From Hyphomicrobiales bacterium (GTDB lineage Bacteria; Pseudomonadota; Alphaproteobacteria; Rhizobiales; OSC116), in NCBI GenBank assembly GCA_016744975.1, contig JADGDI010000001.1, forward strand, positions 23,531 through 70,961: a stretch of 47,431 nucleotides of DNA, written 5' to 3'. Positions 10,857 through 20,567 of the stretch are shown here, piece after piece. The position numbers and the translations under genes are program-made. The notes below the pieces were generated by a model. The model was given only the letters and a program-made list of their open reading frames with translations, was not told the DNA's origin and searched no databases. The first letter of the stretch is position 1. Every line of letters starts with the position of its first letter.

Positions 10857-11003
10857 GTACCGCGCAAGCCGTGGGTGGATCAAGATCTCGGTATACCTAA
10901 GGTATAGGTGGGCGCCAAATATACTAGACCACGGCCTAATCAGGGTCAGCTCCCTCGAGAAAAGTAAGGCTCCGGAGAAATATCCCCTCACGCACTGCGC
11001 AGC
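10857..11003 (-). ncRNA. ssrS: 6S RNA (SsrS), alphaproteobacterial type
   Basis: Reverse strand TGCGCAGTGCGTGAGGGGATATTTCTCCGGAGCCTTACTTTTCTCGAGGGAGCTGACCCTGATTAGGCCGTGGTCTAGTATATTTGGCGCCCACCTATACCTTAGGTATACCGAGATCTTGATCCACCCACGGCTTGCGCG. The ends pair partly (TGCGC/GCGCG, GCGTG/CCACG region), there is an internal CCTATACCTTAGGTATA hairpin, and it lies between zapA and fthC as in the conserved zapA-ssrS-ygfA arrangement. Ends approximate. Confidence 0.88.
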
Positions 11004-11065
11004 ATTGTTTATTTATATCAGATTTTTATATAATGAAAGCAAATTTAAACCAAAATAACAATATA

Positions 11066-11452
11066 CTAAACATCGCTCACATTATCTGCATCAATATTTG
11101 TATCAATTTTTTGAGCCAATTTTTGCACACGATCTGTCACTTTATCAAGCAGCCCAGCAATTTGAATTTCAGACTCAGCCTTTTCTTTATTATTTAAATC
11201 GTAAAAACGCTTCAAACTTTGAACTTCCTTTTCAAGCGCTTCAAGTCGCTCAACCGCTTCAAACAGCTCATCAGCAGCGGTTAAACCCGCCAATAAAAAT
11301 AATTTACTGTCGCCATGCACTGTACCAGTATTGCGAAATTGTGCAACCCTCACATCTAAATATTCTGCCAATTCAGTAATATGTGCTTGCTCCCCATCAT
11401 TACATGATATAGGGAAAGCACGACCATTCACTTTGACAACCACTTCGGCCAT
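11066..11452 (-). CDS. zapA: Cell division protein ZapA
   Basis: VVVKVNGRAFPISCNDGEQAHITELAEYLDVRVAQFR...KLFLLAGLTAADELFE. Confidence 0.93.
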   Translation of the reverse strand: MAEVVVKVNGRAFPISCNDGEQAHITELAEYLDVRVAQFRNTGTVHGDSKLFLLAGLTAADELFEAVERLEALEKEVQSLKRFYDLNNKEKAESEIQIAGLLDKVTDRVQKLAQKIDTNIDADNVSDV

Positions 11453-11793
11453 TAAGTCCTCACCATCGAACTATGTAACGCCGTTATACCTAACGACTCA
11501 CCATCACCATCGATTAATTGATTTACCTCAACCATCACCAAGCCGATTCGTTGATCTATCTCAACATTTGCAGCTTCCATACGCGCAATCTTGGCCATTG
11601 CATCATCCAATTGCCCAGCAAGTTTAGAGCGATCATCTGAAATTAAGTTCAAATCATCCGCCAAGTTTTTCTGCAAACTAGAACTATGGTTTTGTTTTTC
11701 CAGTGCATTATCAAGCGAATCAAGCGATTTCTCTAAATTTTGCAAGGATTGCGTAATACTTATGTTTAATTCCATAATATCAAATATATCCAA
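11452..11793 (-). CDS. DUF4164 coiled-coil protein, ZauP-like ZapA partner
   Basis: Coiled coil; stop overlaps zapA start by one base. ZapA-ZauP pairing is known in Caulobacter. Confidence 0.75.
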   Translation of the reverse strand: MDIFDIMELNISITQSLQNLEKSLDSLDNALEKQNHSSSLQKNLADDLNLISDDRSKLAGQLDDAMAKIARMEAANVEIDQRIGLVMVEVNQLIDGDGESLGITALHSSMVRT

Positions 11794-12154
11794 TCAATTA
11801 TATTATGCAAACTTAAATCCATTTTACTCAAAAAAATGTATATAAGCCTCATAAGACAAGATAGATATTAAAAATTCAGGTTTTTAACTGCTATTTATGC
11901 TTGCTAATCACTGGTTTCACAAAAATTTGGCTTAAAATGATCGGTTTTAATTGACTAACGCGGCTAAATGCTATTTTTATAGCTCAAAATTTTAGAGTCT
12001 TTAAGCTTTGTTAACTTTTAAAACCCTTTAAAAGCAATATCGCTTAGTGGCGCTCAATCATGAAAGGGTTGATTCTAAAAAAATTCGATTCTGAGCAATC
12101 ATGTGATCGAACCAAATTTCCTATCATCCCCAGACATTATATATAGGCAATAAT

Positions 12155-14161
12155 ATGACTGTCATAGAAACTGAAAAATTACAATCCATGGCAAATGCCA
12201 TCCGCGCACTTTCAATGGATGCCATCCAAAAATGTGGCAATGGCCACCCTGGCCTGCCTATGGGCGCGGCTGATATAGCAACCGTGTTATTTTCCAAGTT
12301 TTTAAATGTAGATCCAAAATCTCCAAATTGGGCAGATAGAGATCGTTTTGTTCTTTCAGCAGGCCATGGCTCCATGCTGCAATATGCAGTTCATCATTTA
12401 CTCGGTTATGAAGACATGACCATTGATCAGCTTAAAAACCTACGCCAACTAGGCGCAATAACCGCAGGCCATCCAGAATATGGCCATGTTCAAGGCGTTG
12501 AAACCACAACAGGCCCTCTAGGGCAAGGCATTGCAACTGCAGTTGGCATGGCAATGGGCGAGCGGATGATGAATGCCCGCTTTGGCGATGATATTGTAGA
12601 TCATCATACCTATGTATTGGTTGGCGATGGCTGCCTGATGGAAGGCATTAGCCAAGAGGCAATTTCCCTTGCAGGTCATATGAAATTAAATAAAATGATT
12701 GTACTTTGGGATGACAATAATATCACCATTGATGGCACGGTAGAATTAGCCGATTGCACCAATCAAAAATTGCGCTTTGAAGCCTGTGGCTGGCACGTAC
12801 TTGAAGTTGACGGTCATGATTTTGCTGAAATTGAAACAGCATTAGCCGCTGCAAAAGCCAGCGACAAACCAACCATGATTGCCTGCAAAACCACCATTGG
12901 CAAAGGCGCACCAACCAAAGCAGGTACATCAAGTGTACATGGTGCAGCCCTTGGTGCAGATGAAGTTGCAGGCGCACGCAAAGTTTTAAATTGGCCACAT
13001 GAAGCATTTGATATACCTTGCGATATTCGCGATGCATGGCGCTTAGCAGGTCTTAAATCTTGCAAAAAACATAAAGAGTGGCAATCTCGTCATGATGCAT
13101 TAGATGCAGAAACCAAAGGCGAGTTTGACCGCTTAATGCGCGCTGATCTACCCAGTGGCCTAGATCAAGCATTTTCCGATTACAAACAGCAGCTGGTTAA
13201 AGACATGCCAAATGTCGCAACCCGCAAAGCTTCAAATATGGCACTTGAAGTCATCAATTCAATTGTGCCTGAAACCATTGGCGGCTCAGCTGACTTAACA
13301 GGCTCAAACCTCACTAAAACCTCACAAACCGCTGATATAACCCCAACTGATTTTGCGGGCCGATTTATCAATTATGGCATTAGAGAGCATGTAATGGGCG
13401 CAGTAATGAACGGCCTGAGCTTACATGGCGGTTTCATTCCATATTCTGGCACATTCTTTGTGTTCACTGATTATTTGCGTCCTGCATTACGCCTAGGCGC
13501 GCTAATGGGCATTCACAATATTTATGTGATGACCCATGATAGCATCGGTGTTGGTGAAGATGGCCCAACCCATCAACCAATTGAGCATTTAGCTTCTGTT
13601 CGTTGCATGCCAAATGTAGAAGTTTTCCGCCCAGCAGATGCCACTGAAACTGCAGAATGTTGGCAGCTTGCTTTAGCCCATAAAACGGGGCCATCTATAT
13701 TATGTTTAACCCGTCAAGGCGTTGCTGCGATACGTAATGAGTTTACCGAGAAAAACCTTTGCGCTTATGGCGCTTATGAAGTTGCAACCCATGATGACGC
13801 TGATGTGTCAATTTTCGCCACAGGTTCAGAAGTTGGCATTGCACTAGAAGCCAAAGAAACCTTAACCCGTAAGGGCATTAGCTCACGTATTGTATCTGTG
13901 CCAAGTTTCAACGCATTTAACCGCCAAGATGCAAGCTATAAGGCCGAAATTTTAGGCAATGCCAAAGTCAATGTTGCAGTTGAAGCTGCCATTCGTATGG
14001 GCTGGGATCAATTTATCGGCTTAGATGGCATCTTCATTGGCATGGACGGCTTTGGTGCATCAGGGCCTGCTGGTGAATTATACAAAAAATTCGGCATCAC
14101 TGCTGATAATCTAGTAGCGCAAGTAGAACAAAGGTTAAATGCTATCAATGCAGCAGAATAA
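12155..14161 (+). CDS. tkt: Transketolase
   Basis: DAIQKCGNGHPGLPMGAADIATVLF, VLVGDGCLMEGISQEA, THDSIGVGEDGPTHQPIEHLASVR. Confidence 0.98.
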   Translation: MTVIETEKLQSMANAIRALSMDAIQKCGNGHPGLPMGAADIATVLFSKFLNVDPKSPNWADRDRFVLSAGHGSMLQYAVHHLLGYEDMTIDQLKNLRQLGAITAGHPEYGHVQGVETTTGPLGQGIATAVGMAMGERMMNARFGDDIVDHHTYVLVGDGCLMEGISQEAISLAGHMKLNKMIVLWDDNNITIDGTVELADCTNQKLRFEACGWHVLEVDGHDFAEIETALAAAKASDKPTMIACKTTIGKGAPTKAGTSSVHGAALGADEVAGARKVLNWPHEAFDIPCDIRDAWRLAGLKSCKKHKEWQSRHDALDAETKGEFDRLMRADLPSGLDQAFSDYKQQLVKDMPNVATRKASNMALEVINSIVPETIGGSADLTGSNLTKTSQTADITPTDFAGRFINYGIREHVMGAVMNGLSLHGGFIPYSGTFFVFTDYLRPALRLGALMGIHNIYVMTHDSIGVGEDGPTHQPIEHLASVRCMPNVEVFRPADATETAECWQLALAHKTGPSILCLTRQGVAAIRNEFTEKNLCAYGAYEVATHDDADVSIFATGSEVGIALEAKETLTRKGISSRIVSVPSFNAFNRQDASYKAEILGNAKVNVAVEAAIRMGWDQFIGLDGIFIGMDGFGASGPAGELYKKFGITADNLVAQVEQRLNAINAAE

Positions 14162-14295
14162 TTGATAGCATAAACAATAAAAATTCATCATTGCTATTAT
14201 GTTTTACTAACGACAAATGATGCGTTTTTATTATAAACTCTTGTGTAAGAATATTGAGTATTTTAAATTTGTCATTTCTTATAAGGAACTAAACT

Positions 14296-15303
14296 ATGAC
14301 ACTTCGTATTGCTATTAACGGTTTTGGCCGTATCGGACGTAACGTTCTTCGTGCAATTGCAGAACAAGGGCGCACCGATGTGCAAGTTGTTGCAATTAAC
14401 GACCTTGGTAAAAATGAAACCAATGCACTATTGTTCAAACGCGACAGTGTTCATGGTCCTTTCCCTGGTGTTGTAAAGCAAGATGGTGATATTTTAAACG
14501 TTGGGTTTGGCGACATTAAAATGACTGCTATTCGCAACCCAGAAGAGTTACCTTGGGCTGAGCTTAACGTTGATATTGTAATGGAATGTACTGGTTTCTT
14601 TACTAAAAAAGAAGCTGCTGAACTACATTTAAAAGCGGGTGCTAAACGTGTACTTATTTCTGCACCTGGCACAAATTCAGATAAAACAATCGTTTATGGT
14701 GTAAATTCAGACGAATTGACAAAAGACGACATTATCGTTTCTAACGCTTCTTGCACAACCAACTGCCTAGCGCCTGTTGCTTCTGTTCTTCAAGAAGTTT
14801 GTGGCATTGAAGCTGCATTCATGACAACCATTCATGCTTATACTGGCGATCAACGTATTTTAGACACCGACCATAGTGACCCACGCCGCGCTCGTGCTGC
14901 TGGCCTTTCTATGATCCCAACTTCTACTGGTGCCGCTAAAGCCATCGGCCTTGTTATTCCTGAACTTAATGGTAAATTTGAAGGCACGTCCGTTCGTGTA
15001 CCAACTCCAAATGTATCTTGTGTAGATTTGGTGATTACAACTTCTAAAGAAGTATCAGCTGAAGCAGTTAATGCTGCAATGACTAAAGCTGCAAACGGCC
15101 GTCTTAAGGGTGTTCTTGGTGTTAATGACGAAGCGTTAGTTTCTATCGACTTTAATCACAACCCAATGAGCTCAACATTTGACCTAACTCAAACTCAAAC
15201 GGTTGGCAAAAACATGCTTCGCGTACTTTGCTGGTACGATAATGAATGGGGCTTCTCTTGCCGCATGGCCGATACAGCCGTTGCAATGGGTAAATTTCTT
15301 TAA
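14296..15303 (+). CDS. gap: Glyceraldehyde-3-phosphate dehydrogenase, type I
   Basis: [43 protein letters not shown]. Confidence 0.98.
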   Translation: MTLRIAINGFGRIGRNVLRAIAEQGRTDVQVVAINDLGKNETNALLFKRDSVHGPFPGVVKQDGDILNVGFGDIKMTAIRNPEELPWAELNVDIVMECTGFFTKKEAAELHLKAGAKRVLISAPGTNSDKTIVYGVNSDELTKDDIIVSNASCTTNCLAPVASVLQEVCGIEAAFMTTIHAYTGDQRILDTDHSDPRRARAAGLSMIPTSTGAAKAIGLVIPELNGKFEGTSVRVPTPNVSCVDLVITTSKEVSAEAVNAAMTKAANGRLKGVLGVNDEALVSIDFNHNPMSSTFDLTQTQTVGKNMLRVLCWYDNEWGFSCRMADTAVAMGKFL

Positions 15304-15322
15304 ATTTTTATAGGCTTATCAT

Positions 15323-15361
15323 AAAAGCCTCGTTATTCATGCGGATAGCGAGGCTTTTTAT
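15323..15361 (+). terminator. Rho-independent terminator/attenuator hairpin between gap and pgk
   Basis: AAAAGCCTCGTTATTC-ATGC-GGATAGCGAGGCTTTTTA: near-continuous stem with 4-nt loop followed by T-tract. Confidence 0.85.
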
Positions 15362-15389
15362 TAAATATTCAGCGATTAAGGCAAAATCA

Positions 15390-16586
15390 ATGTCCAATTT
15401 CTACACCCTTGACGACCACGACCTAAATGGCAAACGCGTGCTATTACGGGTAGATCTAAATGTCCCGTTCATCGATGGCAAAGTAAGCGATACCACCCGC
15501 ATTCAACGCGTTGCGCCAACCATTAAAGAACTCTCCAACAAAGGCGCTATTGTGTTACTGCTCGCGCATTTTGGCCGTCCAAATGGTCAAGTTGTAGCTG
15601 AAATGAGCCTCGAACCTGTCGCGCCAATCACATCCAAAATTATTGGCAAAGATGTGACTTTCATTGCAACCGATTGGCACGATGACGCGGTTAGCACCGC
15701 CACTAAAAATGCCAAAGCAGGCGATGTCTTTTTATTAGAAAATACCCGCTTCCATGCTGGTGAAACCAAAAACGATACCGATTTGGCTAAAAAAATGGCC
15801 GCACTTGGCGATATTTATGTCAATGATGCATTCTCTGCCGCCCACCGTGCTCATGTATCAACCGTTGGCATTGCAAAATTACTACCTTCTGCCGCTGGCC
15901 GTGCCATGCAACAAGAGCTAGAAGCACTCAACAAAGCTTTAGGCAAACCACAACATCCAGTTATAGCCGTAGTAGGCGGTGCAAAAGTATCGTCCAAGCT
16001 CGATTTACTAGGGAATTTAGTAGAAAAGGTTGATGCTTTAGTCATTGGCGGTGGCATGGCTAACACCTTTCTTGCAGCATTAAACCAACCGGTTGGCAAA
16101 AGCTTGTGTGAGTATGATTTAACAGATACAGCATTAGAAATTATGGGCAAAGCCAATGATGCAAATTGCGAAATTTTACTGCCATTAGATGTTGCAACCG
16201 CAAAAGAATTTAAACAGCATGCCGATAGCCAAAACATTCCCGTTGCCGATGTGGCCGATGATGATATGATTTTAGACATTGGCTCGCGTGCTATTACCGC
16301 ATTAAAGACCAAGTTTGATGCCGCCAAAACCGTTGTTTGGAATGGCCCCATGGGCGCTTTTGAAATCGAACCATTTGATATTGGCACCAATCAAGTAGCC
16401 TTGCATGTCGCTAAGCTCACCAAAACAGGTCAGTTAACTTCTGTGGCGGGCGGTGGTGATACTGTTGCAGCGCTTAATAAATCTGGTGCAGCACAAGATT
16501 TCTCATATATTTCAACTGCAGGCGGTGCTTTCCTTGAATGGTTAGAGGGTAAAGAGCTACCAGGTGTTGAAGCATTAAACAAATAA
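15390..16586 (+). CDS. pgk: Phosphoglycerate kinase
   Basis: [45 protein letters not shown]. The track ORF starts at 15339 inside the terminator; MSNFYTLDD at 15390 is the likely start. Confidence 0.97.
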   Translation: MSNFYTLDDHDLNGKRVLLRVDLNVPFIDGKVSDTTRIQRVAPTIKELSNKGAIVLLLAHFGRPNGQVVAEMSLEPVAPITSKIIGKDVTFIATDWHDDAVSTATKNAKAGDVFLLENTRFHAGETKNDTDLAKKMAALGDIYVNDAFSAAHRAHVSTVGIAKLLPSAAGRAMQQELEALNKALGKPQHPVIAVVGGAKVSSKLDLLGNLVEKVDALVIGGGMANTFLAALNQPVGKSLCEYDLTDTALEIMGKANDANCEILLPLDVATAKEFKQHADSQNIPVADVADDDMILDIGSRAITALKTKFDAAKTVVWNGPMGAFEIEPFDIGTNQVALHVAKLTKTGQLTSVAGGGDTVAALNKSGAAQDFSYISTAGGAFLEWLEGKELPGVEALNK

Positions 16587-16693
16587 TTCTAATTATGACA
16601 TAATGTTATAAATACGATATATTGATTTTTAGTTTGAAATCACTATGATTAACAAATTATTTGTTTTTGGCGGACTACACTGGCAAAAATTAG

Positions 16694-17296
16694 ATGATTC
16701 GAAAGATATTTATGAATAATACAAATCAAGCAGAACGTAAAAATGATGACATGGGCCGCATTGTAAGCGAAAATTTATACAATAGCCGTACCATTATGAT
16801 TGTCGGCTCAATTGATGATACAATGGCACAAAATGTTTGTGCAAAATTGCTGTCAATGGCCGCCACCAGTGACGAGCCAATCACAGTAATTGTATCCTCA
16901 CCTGGCGGGCATGTTGAATCGGGTGATATGATCCATGACATGATTAAATTCATCAAACCTAGGGTACGTATTTTAGGCAGCGGATGGGTTGCCAGCGCTG
17001 GTGCATTAATTTATGTAGCTGCCGATATACAAGACCGTTACTCTCTGCCAAATACCCGCTTTTTATTGCATCAACCAAGTGGTGGTGTTGGCGGCATGGC
17101 CTCAGACATTAAAATTCAACGTGACGAAATTGTAAAAATGCGTGATCGCTTAAACCAAATATTTGTTTTAGCAACTGGCCAAAAGATCGAACGGATCGAA
17201 AAAGACACCAATCGTGATTTTTGGCTTTCTGTTGAAGAAGCAAAAGACTATGGTCTAGTCGGTACAATCATCAGCAACGCCGAACAAATTAAATAG
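16694..17296 (+). CDS. ClpP-family serine protease (paralog type); start may be ATG 16712
   Basis: IVSSPGGHVESGDMIHDMIKFIKPRVRILGSGWVASAGALIYVAAD...RFLLHQPSGGVGG...KDTNRDFWLSVEEAKDYGLVGTI; Ser/His/Asp positions retained. Confidence 0.9.
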   Translation: MIRKIFMNNTNQAERKNDDMGRIVSENLYNSRTIMIVGSIDDTMAQNVCAKLLSMAATSDEPITVIVSSPGGHVESGDMIHDMIKFIKPRVRILGSGWVASAGALIYVAADIQDRYSLPNTRFLLHQPSGGVGGMASDIKIQRDEIVKMRDRLNQIFVLATGQKIERIEKDTNRDFWLSVEEAKDYGLVGTIISNAEQIK

Positions 17297-17335
17297 TCCA
17301 AAATTTCATCGGGGGAAGAAATTGAATGAAAAATT

Positions 17336-17959
17336 ATGATAGATAGCCGATTTTATTTTTCTAGCCCTGCGCAAGAAATGACCGATGATTTTGTCAAATA
17401 TATGATAGAGATTGCAACTTCAGTCGATTGTGCAGCATTTTTAGTGGGCAATAGAACTGTTGAAATGAATGACCCAGATGTTTTAAAGCGTCTGGTCATG
17501 GCCTTTCAACAGGCTAACATTGCTGTATTGATTGCCGATGATGTCGCCACTATGAATATTTTATTGGCAGATGGCGTTCAAATCGGTTCTCAAGTCAAAC
17601 ATTTTGATACTTGCCGTAAAGCTTTGGGTGATCGCTTCATCATTGGCGCATATGTCGGCACGTCGCGCCATGATGCAATGTCCTTTGGCGAGGTTAATGC
17701 CGATTATGTGGCATTTGGTACGCCGCGAGATGGCTCTATTGAGCAACCAAGCAATCAAGAGATCATTAATCTAAGCAATTGGTGGCAAGAATTATTCAAG
17801 CCACCAGCAATTGCCTATTTAAACGCATCTGAAAATATAGATGAGTTTAAATTTATCGGCGAATACCCAGACTTTGTCGCATTATTGCCAAATTTTTGGG
17901 ACATAAAAGATCATAAGACCTGGTTAAAACAATTATGCAATAAACCATTGGAAAATTAA
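17336..17959 (+). CDS. ThiE-like (thiamine phosphate synthase fold) protein, catalytic motifs degenerate
   Basis: ADGVQIGSQVKHFDTCRKALGDRFIIGAYVGTSRHDAMSFGEVNADYVAFGTP matches the ThiE pattern DGVHLGQ...IIG.S...A...GADYVGFGP. Confidence 0.7.
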   Translation: MIDSRFYFSSPAQEMTDDFVKYMIEIATSVDCAAFLVGNRTVEMNDPDVLKRLVMAFQQANIAVLIADDVATMNILLADGVQIGSQVKHFDTCRKALGDRFIIGAYVGTSRHDAMSFGEVNADYVAFGTPRDGSIEQPSNQEIINLSNWWQELFKPPAIAYLNASENIDEFKFIGEYPDFVALLPNFWDIKDHKTWLKQLCNKPLEN

Positions 17960-18008
17960 TCATTCAAGCCAAATTTGGCGGTCAAAACCAATTAGGCGAT
18001 TGCCCAAT

Positions 18009-18932
18009 ATGCGCAAATTCTCTACCCTCATTGCACTAATATTATTATTAAACACAAGTATTTCAGTCGCAGAAACCAAACAGAGCCTAACCGCACATGG
18101 CGCGTTTAATAAAGGGCTGTATCTCATTGCCGAAAAGTTGGCCCTGACTGAAGCCCAATCTGGTAATAAAAATTCCGCCTATTTGCTTGGCGAAATTTAT
18201 CGCAAAGGTTTTGGTCAAACTCCAGATATTAAAACCGCCCTTTATTGGTACCGTAAATCCGCAAATCTTGGCCACACCGAAGCGGCTTTTATTTTCGGAT
18301 ATGCTTTAGCAGAAGGCGAAGGCATTGAGCAAAATATCAACGAAGCCAAAGATTATTTTCTAAAAGCCGCAAAAGCCGATCACATGATTGCCCAGTATAA
18401 TTTAGCTTTAATCTATATGGGGTTAGCTGACTTACCTGCGGATTATAATAAAGCCTTTAAATGGTTCGAAAAAGCAGCAGATAAAGGTCACCATCAAAGT
18501 CAAATTGATGTTTCGGCACTATATGCCAGTGGTAAAGGCATTAATCAAAACCACACAATGGCCGCAAGATATATGAAAAAGGCTGCCCAAAATGGCCGCA
18601 GTGATGCCATGGTGCGATACGCCATTATGGCATTCATAGGCAAAGGTGTCGAACGCAACATTCCACAAGCAGTTAATTGGTTAACACGCGCTTCAAATCT
18701 CGGTCAAGCTGTCGCGCAAACCCGCTTGGCACGGCTATATTATAAAGGCATTGGTGTTGAAAAAAATCATGAAACAGCAGTAATGCTATACCGGTTGGCG
18801 CAAAAAAATGATGCCACTGATACTTGGCTTGATCAGGAATTTAAAAAAATCCCGCAAAAAACCTTAGAAAATGGTCAAAAGTTGGCAAATAAATGGACAA
18901 AGTCTACCGCAGAGCAGTTTTTAAAGCCATAA
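18009..18932 (+). CDS. Sel1-like repeat protein with signal peptide
   Basis: Repeats such as AYLLGEIYRKGFGQTPDIKTALYWYRKSANLGHTEAAFIFGYALAEGEGI; track start 18000 is TTG, ATG at 18009 preferred. Confidence 0.9.
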   Translation: MRKFSTLIALILLLNTSISVAETKQSLTAHGAFNKGLYLIAEKLALTEAQSGNKNSAYLLGEIYRKGFGQTPDIKTALYWYRKSANLGHTEAAFIFGYALAEGEGIEQNINEAKDYFLKAAKADHMIAQYNLALIYMGLADLPADYNKAFKWFEKAADKGHHQSQIDVSALYASGKGINQNHTMAARYMKKAAQNGRSDAMVRYAIMAFIGKGVERNIPQAVNWLTRASNLGQAVAQTRLARLYYKGIGVEKNHETAVMLYRLAQKNDATDTWLDQEFKKIPQKTLENGQKLANKWTKSTAEQFLKP

Positions 18933-19054
18933 ACCGCCATATCGCCTAATAATGTGAAACAATTGTAGAATCTTAGTGCAAATTGCTGCGACTACTGTTA
19001 TTTTCGCAGCAATTTTTAATGCTTCAGAAAATATTCTGGTTTAAGGACAAAATA

Positions 19055-19621
19055 ATGAAAATTAATGGCAATGAAATCCGCCCTGGTAATATTATTGAAT
19101 ATAAAAACGACCTTTATACCGCTGTTAAAACTCAGGCGGTAAAACCTGGTAAGGGCGGTGCATTTGCACAAGTTGAGCTAAAGAGCATTACCACGGGTAC
19201 AAAATTAAACGAACGTTTTCGGGCCAACGAAACTGTTGAACGTATTCGCTTAGAACAACGCGACCATACTTACCTTTATGCCGAAGGTGACATGCTAATA
19301 TTTATGAATGTCGAAAATTATGACCAAATAGAATTGCAATCTGACTTTATTGGCGACCGTGCAAATTTTCTACAAGATGGCATGTTAGTCGTAGTAGATT
19401 TTTACGAAGACCGAGCAATCGGTATTAAATTACCCGACCAAGTAACCCTTAAAGTAGCCGATACAGAGCCAGTAATTAAAGGCCAAACATCTGCAAATAG
19501 CTTCAAGCCTGCAACCTTAGAAAATGGCGTAAGGGTTACCGTCCCACCTTTCATTAAAATTGATGAAATGATTGTGGTCGATACCAATGAGCTTATCTAT
19601 CTACGTAGAGCTGACAAATAA
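19055..19621 (+). CDS. efp: Elongation factor P
   Basis: [63 protein letters not shown]; the track ORF is N-terminally over-extended to 18983. Confidence 0.97.
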   Translation: MKINGNEIRPGNIIEYKNDLYTAVKTQAVKPGKGGAFAQVELKSITTGTKLNERFRANETVERIRLEQRDHTYLYAEGDMLIFMNVENYDQIELQSDFIGDRANFLQDGMLVVVDFYEDRAIGIKLPDQVTLKVADTEPVIKGQTSANSFKPATLENGVRVTVPPFIKIDEMIVVDTNELIYLRRADK

Positions 19622-19665
19622 TAACCAACTGAATTCAGTTTTAGAATATATATCAAGGATAAAAC

Positions 19666-20448
19666 ATGGCACGTACTGCCCTCTTAAATGTAATGGTCAA
19701 CGCTGTTCGCAAAGTCGCACGTTCATTAGTTCGTGATTTTGGCGAGGTCGAAAATTTACAAATTGCCCGTAAAGGGCCGCAAGATTTTGTGACCAGTTCC
19801 GATTTGCGAATTGAAGCAAATCTTATTGAATTGCTGCAAGAAGCCCGTCCAGGTTATGGCATATTGGCCGAAGAAGCTGGCGAAACCATTGGCACAGATA
19901 AAACCCATAGATGGATTATCGACCCCATTGATGGCACCACAAATTTCATGCATGCAAACCCGCAATTCTGTATCTCACTCGCGCTTGAGCGTGATGGCAT
20001 CATCCATGCAGCTGTGGTATATAACCCAATCACCGATGAGTTATTTGAGGCCGAGCATAACCGAGGTTCTTTCTTGAATGACCATAAATTACACCTGTCA
20101 GGTCGCAATAATATTGCCGATTGCTTAATCGCGTCAGGTCAGGGCGAATTTCAAGTCGATGCAGCAAGTTACTACCGACGTTTATCGCGTGCGCAAAACC
20201 GCAGTCATGGCGTAAGAATTAGCGGTTCATCCGTACTTGACCTTGCATATCTTGCAGCAGGGCGGCTTGACTGTTTTTGGGATAATGGCCTAAAAGCATG
20301 GGATATGGCAGCAGGCATATTATTAATCAAAGAAGCTGGCGGCCAAGTTTGTGACCTAGATGGTGGTGAATTTGACCTATCTAGTGGCCGCATCGCGGCA
20401 ACCAATACTACACTTATGCCAGCATTTATAGAGTTATTAAAAATCTAG
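19666..20448 (+). CDS. suhB: Inositol monophosphatase family protein SuhB
   Basis: ILAEEAGE, WIIDPIDGTTNFMHANPQFCISLALE, GLKAWDMAAGILLIKEAGG. Confidence 0.95.
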   Translation: MARTALLNVMVNAVRKVARSLVRDFGEVENLQIARKGPQDFVTSSDLRIEANLIELLQEARPGYGILAEEAGETIGTDKTHRWIIDPIDGTTNFMHANPQFCISLALERDGIIHAAVVYNPITDELFEAEHNRGSFLNDHKLHLSGRNNIADCLIASGQGEFQVDAASYYRRLSRAQNRSHGVRISGSSVLDLAYLAAGRLDCFWDNGLKAWDMAAGILLIKEAGGQVCDLDGGEFDLSSGRIAATNTTLMPAFIELLKI

Positions 20449-20477
20449 TCAATAAAGGCTAAAAATCAACCCAAACT

Positions 20478-20514
20478 AATGGTCAATCACCACAAATGGT
20501 TGACCATTTATTTT
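20478..20514 (+). terminator. Possible suhB terminator hairpin
   Basis: AATGGTCAA-TCACCACAAATGG-TTGACCATT then TATTTT; outer CCAAACT/AGTTTGG can also pair. T-tract is weak. Confidence 0.45.
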
Positions 20515-20567
20515 GGACGTGTAAGTTTGGTTAATAAATAGTGAATAAAAGTCAAAGGGTCAGTTAA

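Noticed and set aside
10820-10991. Coding N-terminal extension of fthC
   Set aside because: Overlaps a recognisable 6S RNA and does not match the cyclo-ligase family.
15339-15389. N-terminal extension of pgk ([17 protein letters not shown])
   Set aside because: Lies in the gap terminator hairpin; canonical Pgk start is at 15390.
16644-16718. 24-aa micro-ORF MINKLFVFGGLHWQKLDDSKDIYE overlapping the ClpP-like start
   Set aside because: No family support; could be chance in AT-rich leader. Would need ribosome profiling.
19626-19639. Palindrome AACTGAATTCAGTT after efp as terminator
   Set aside because: Only a 5-bp stem with a 4-nt loop and no real T-tract; weak.
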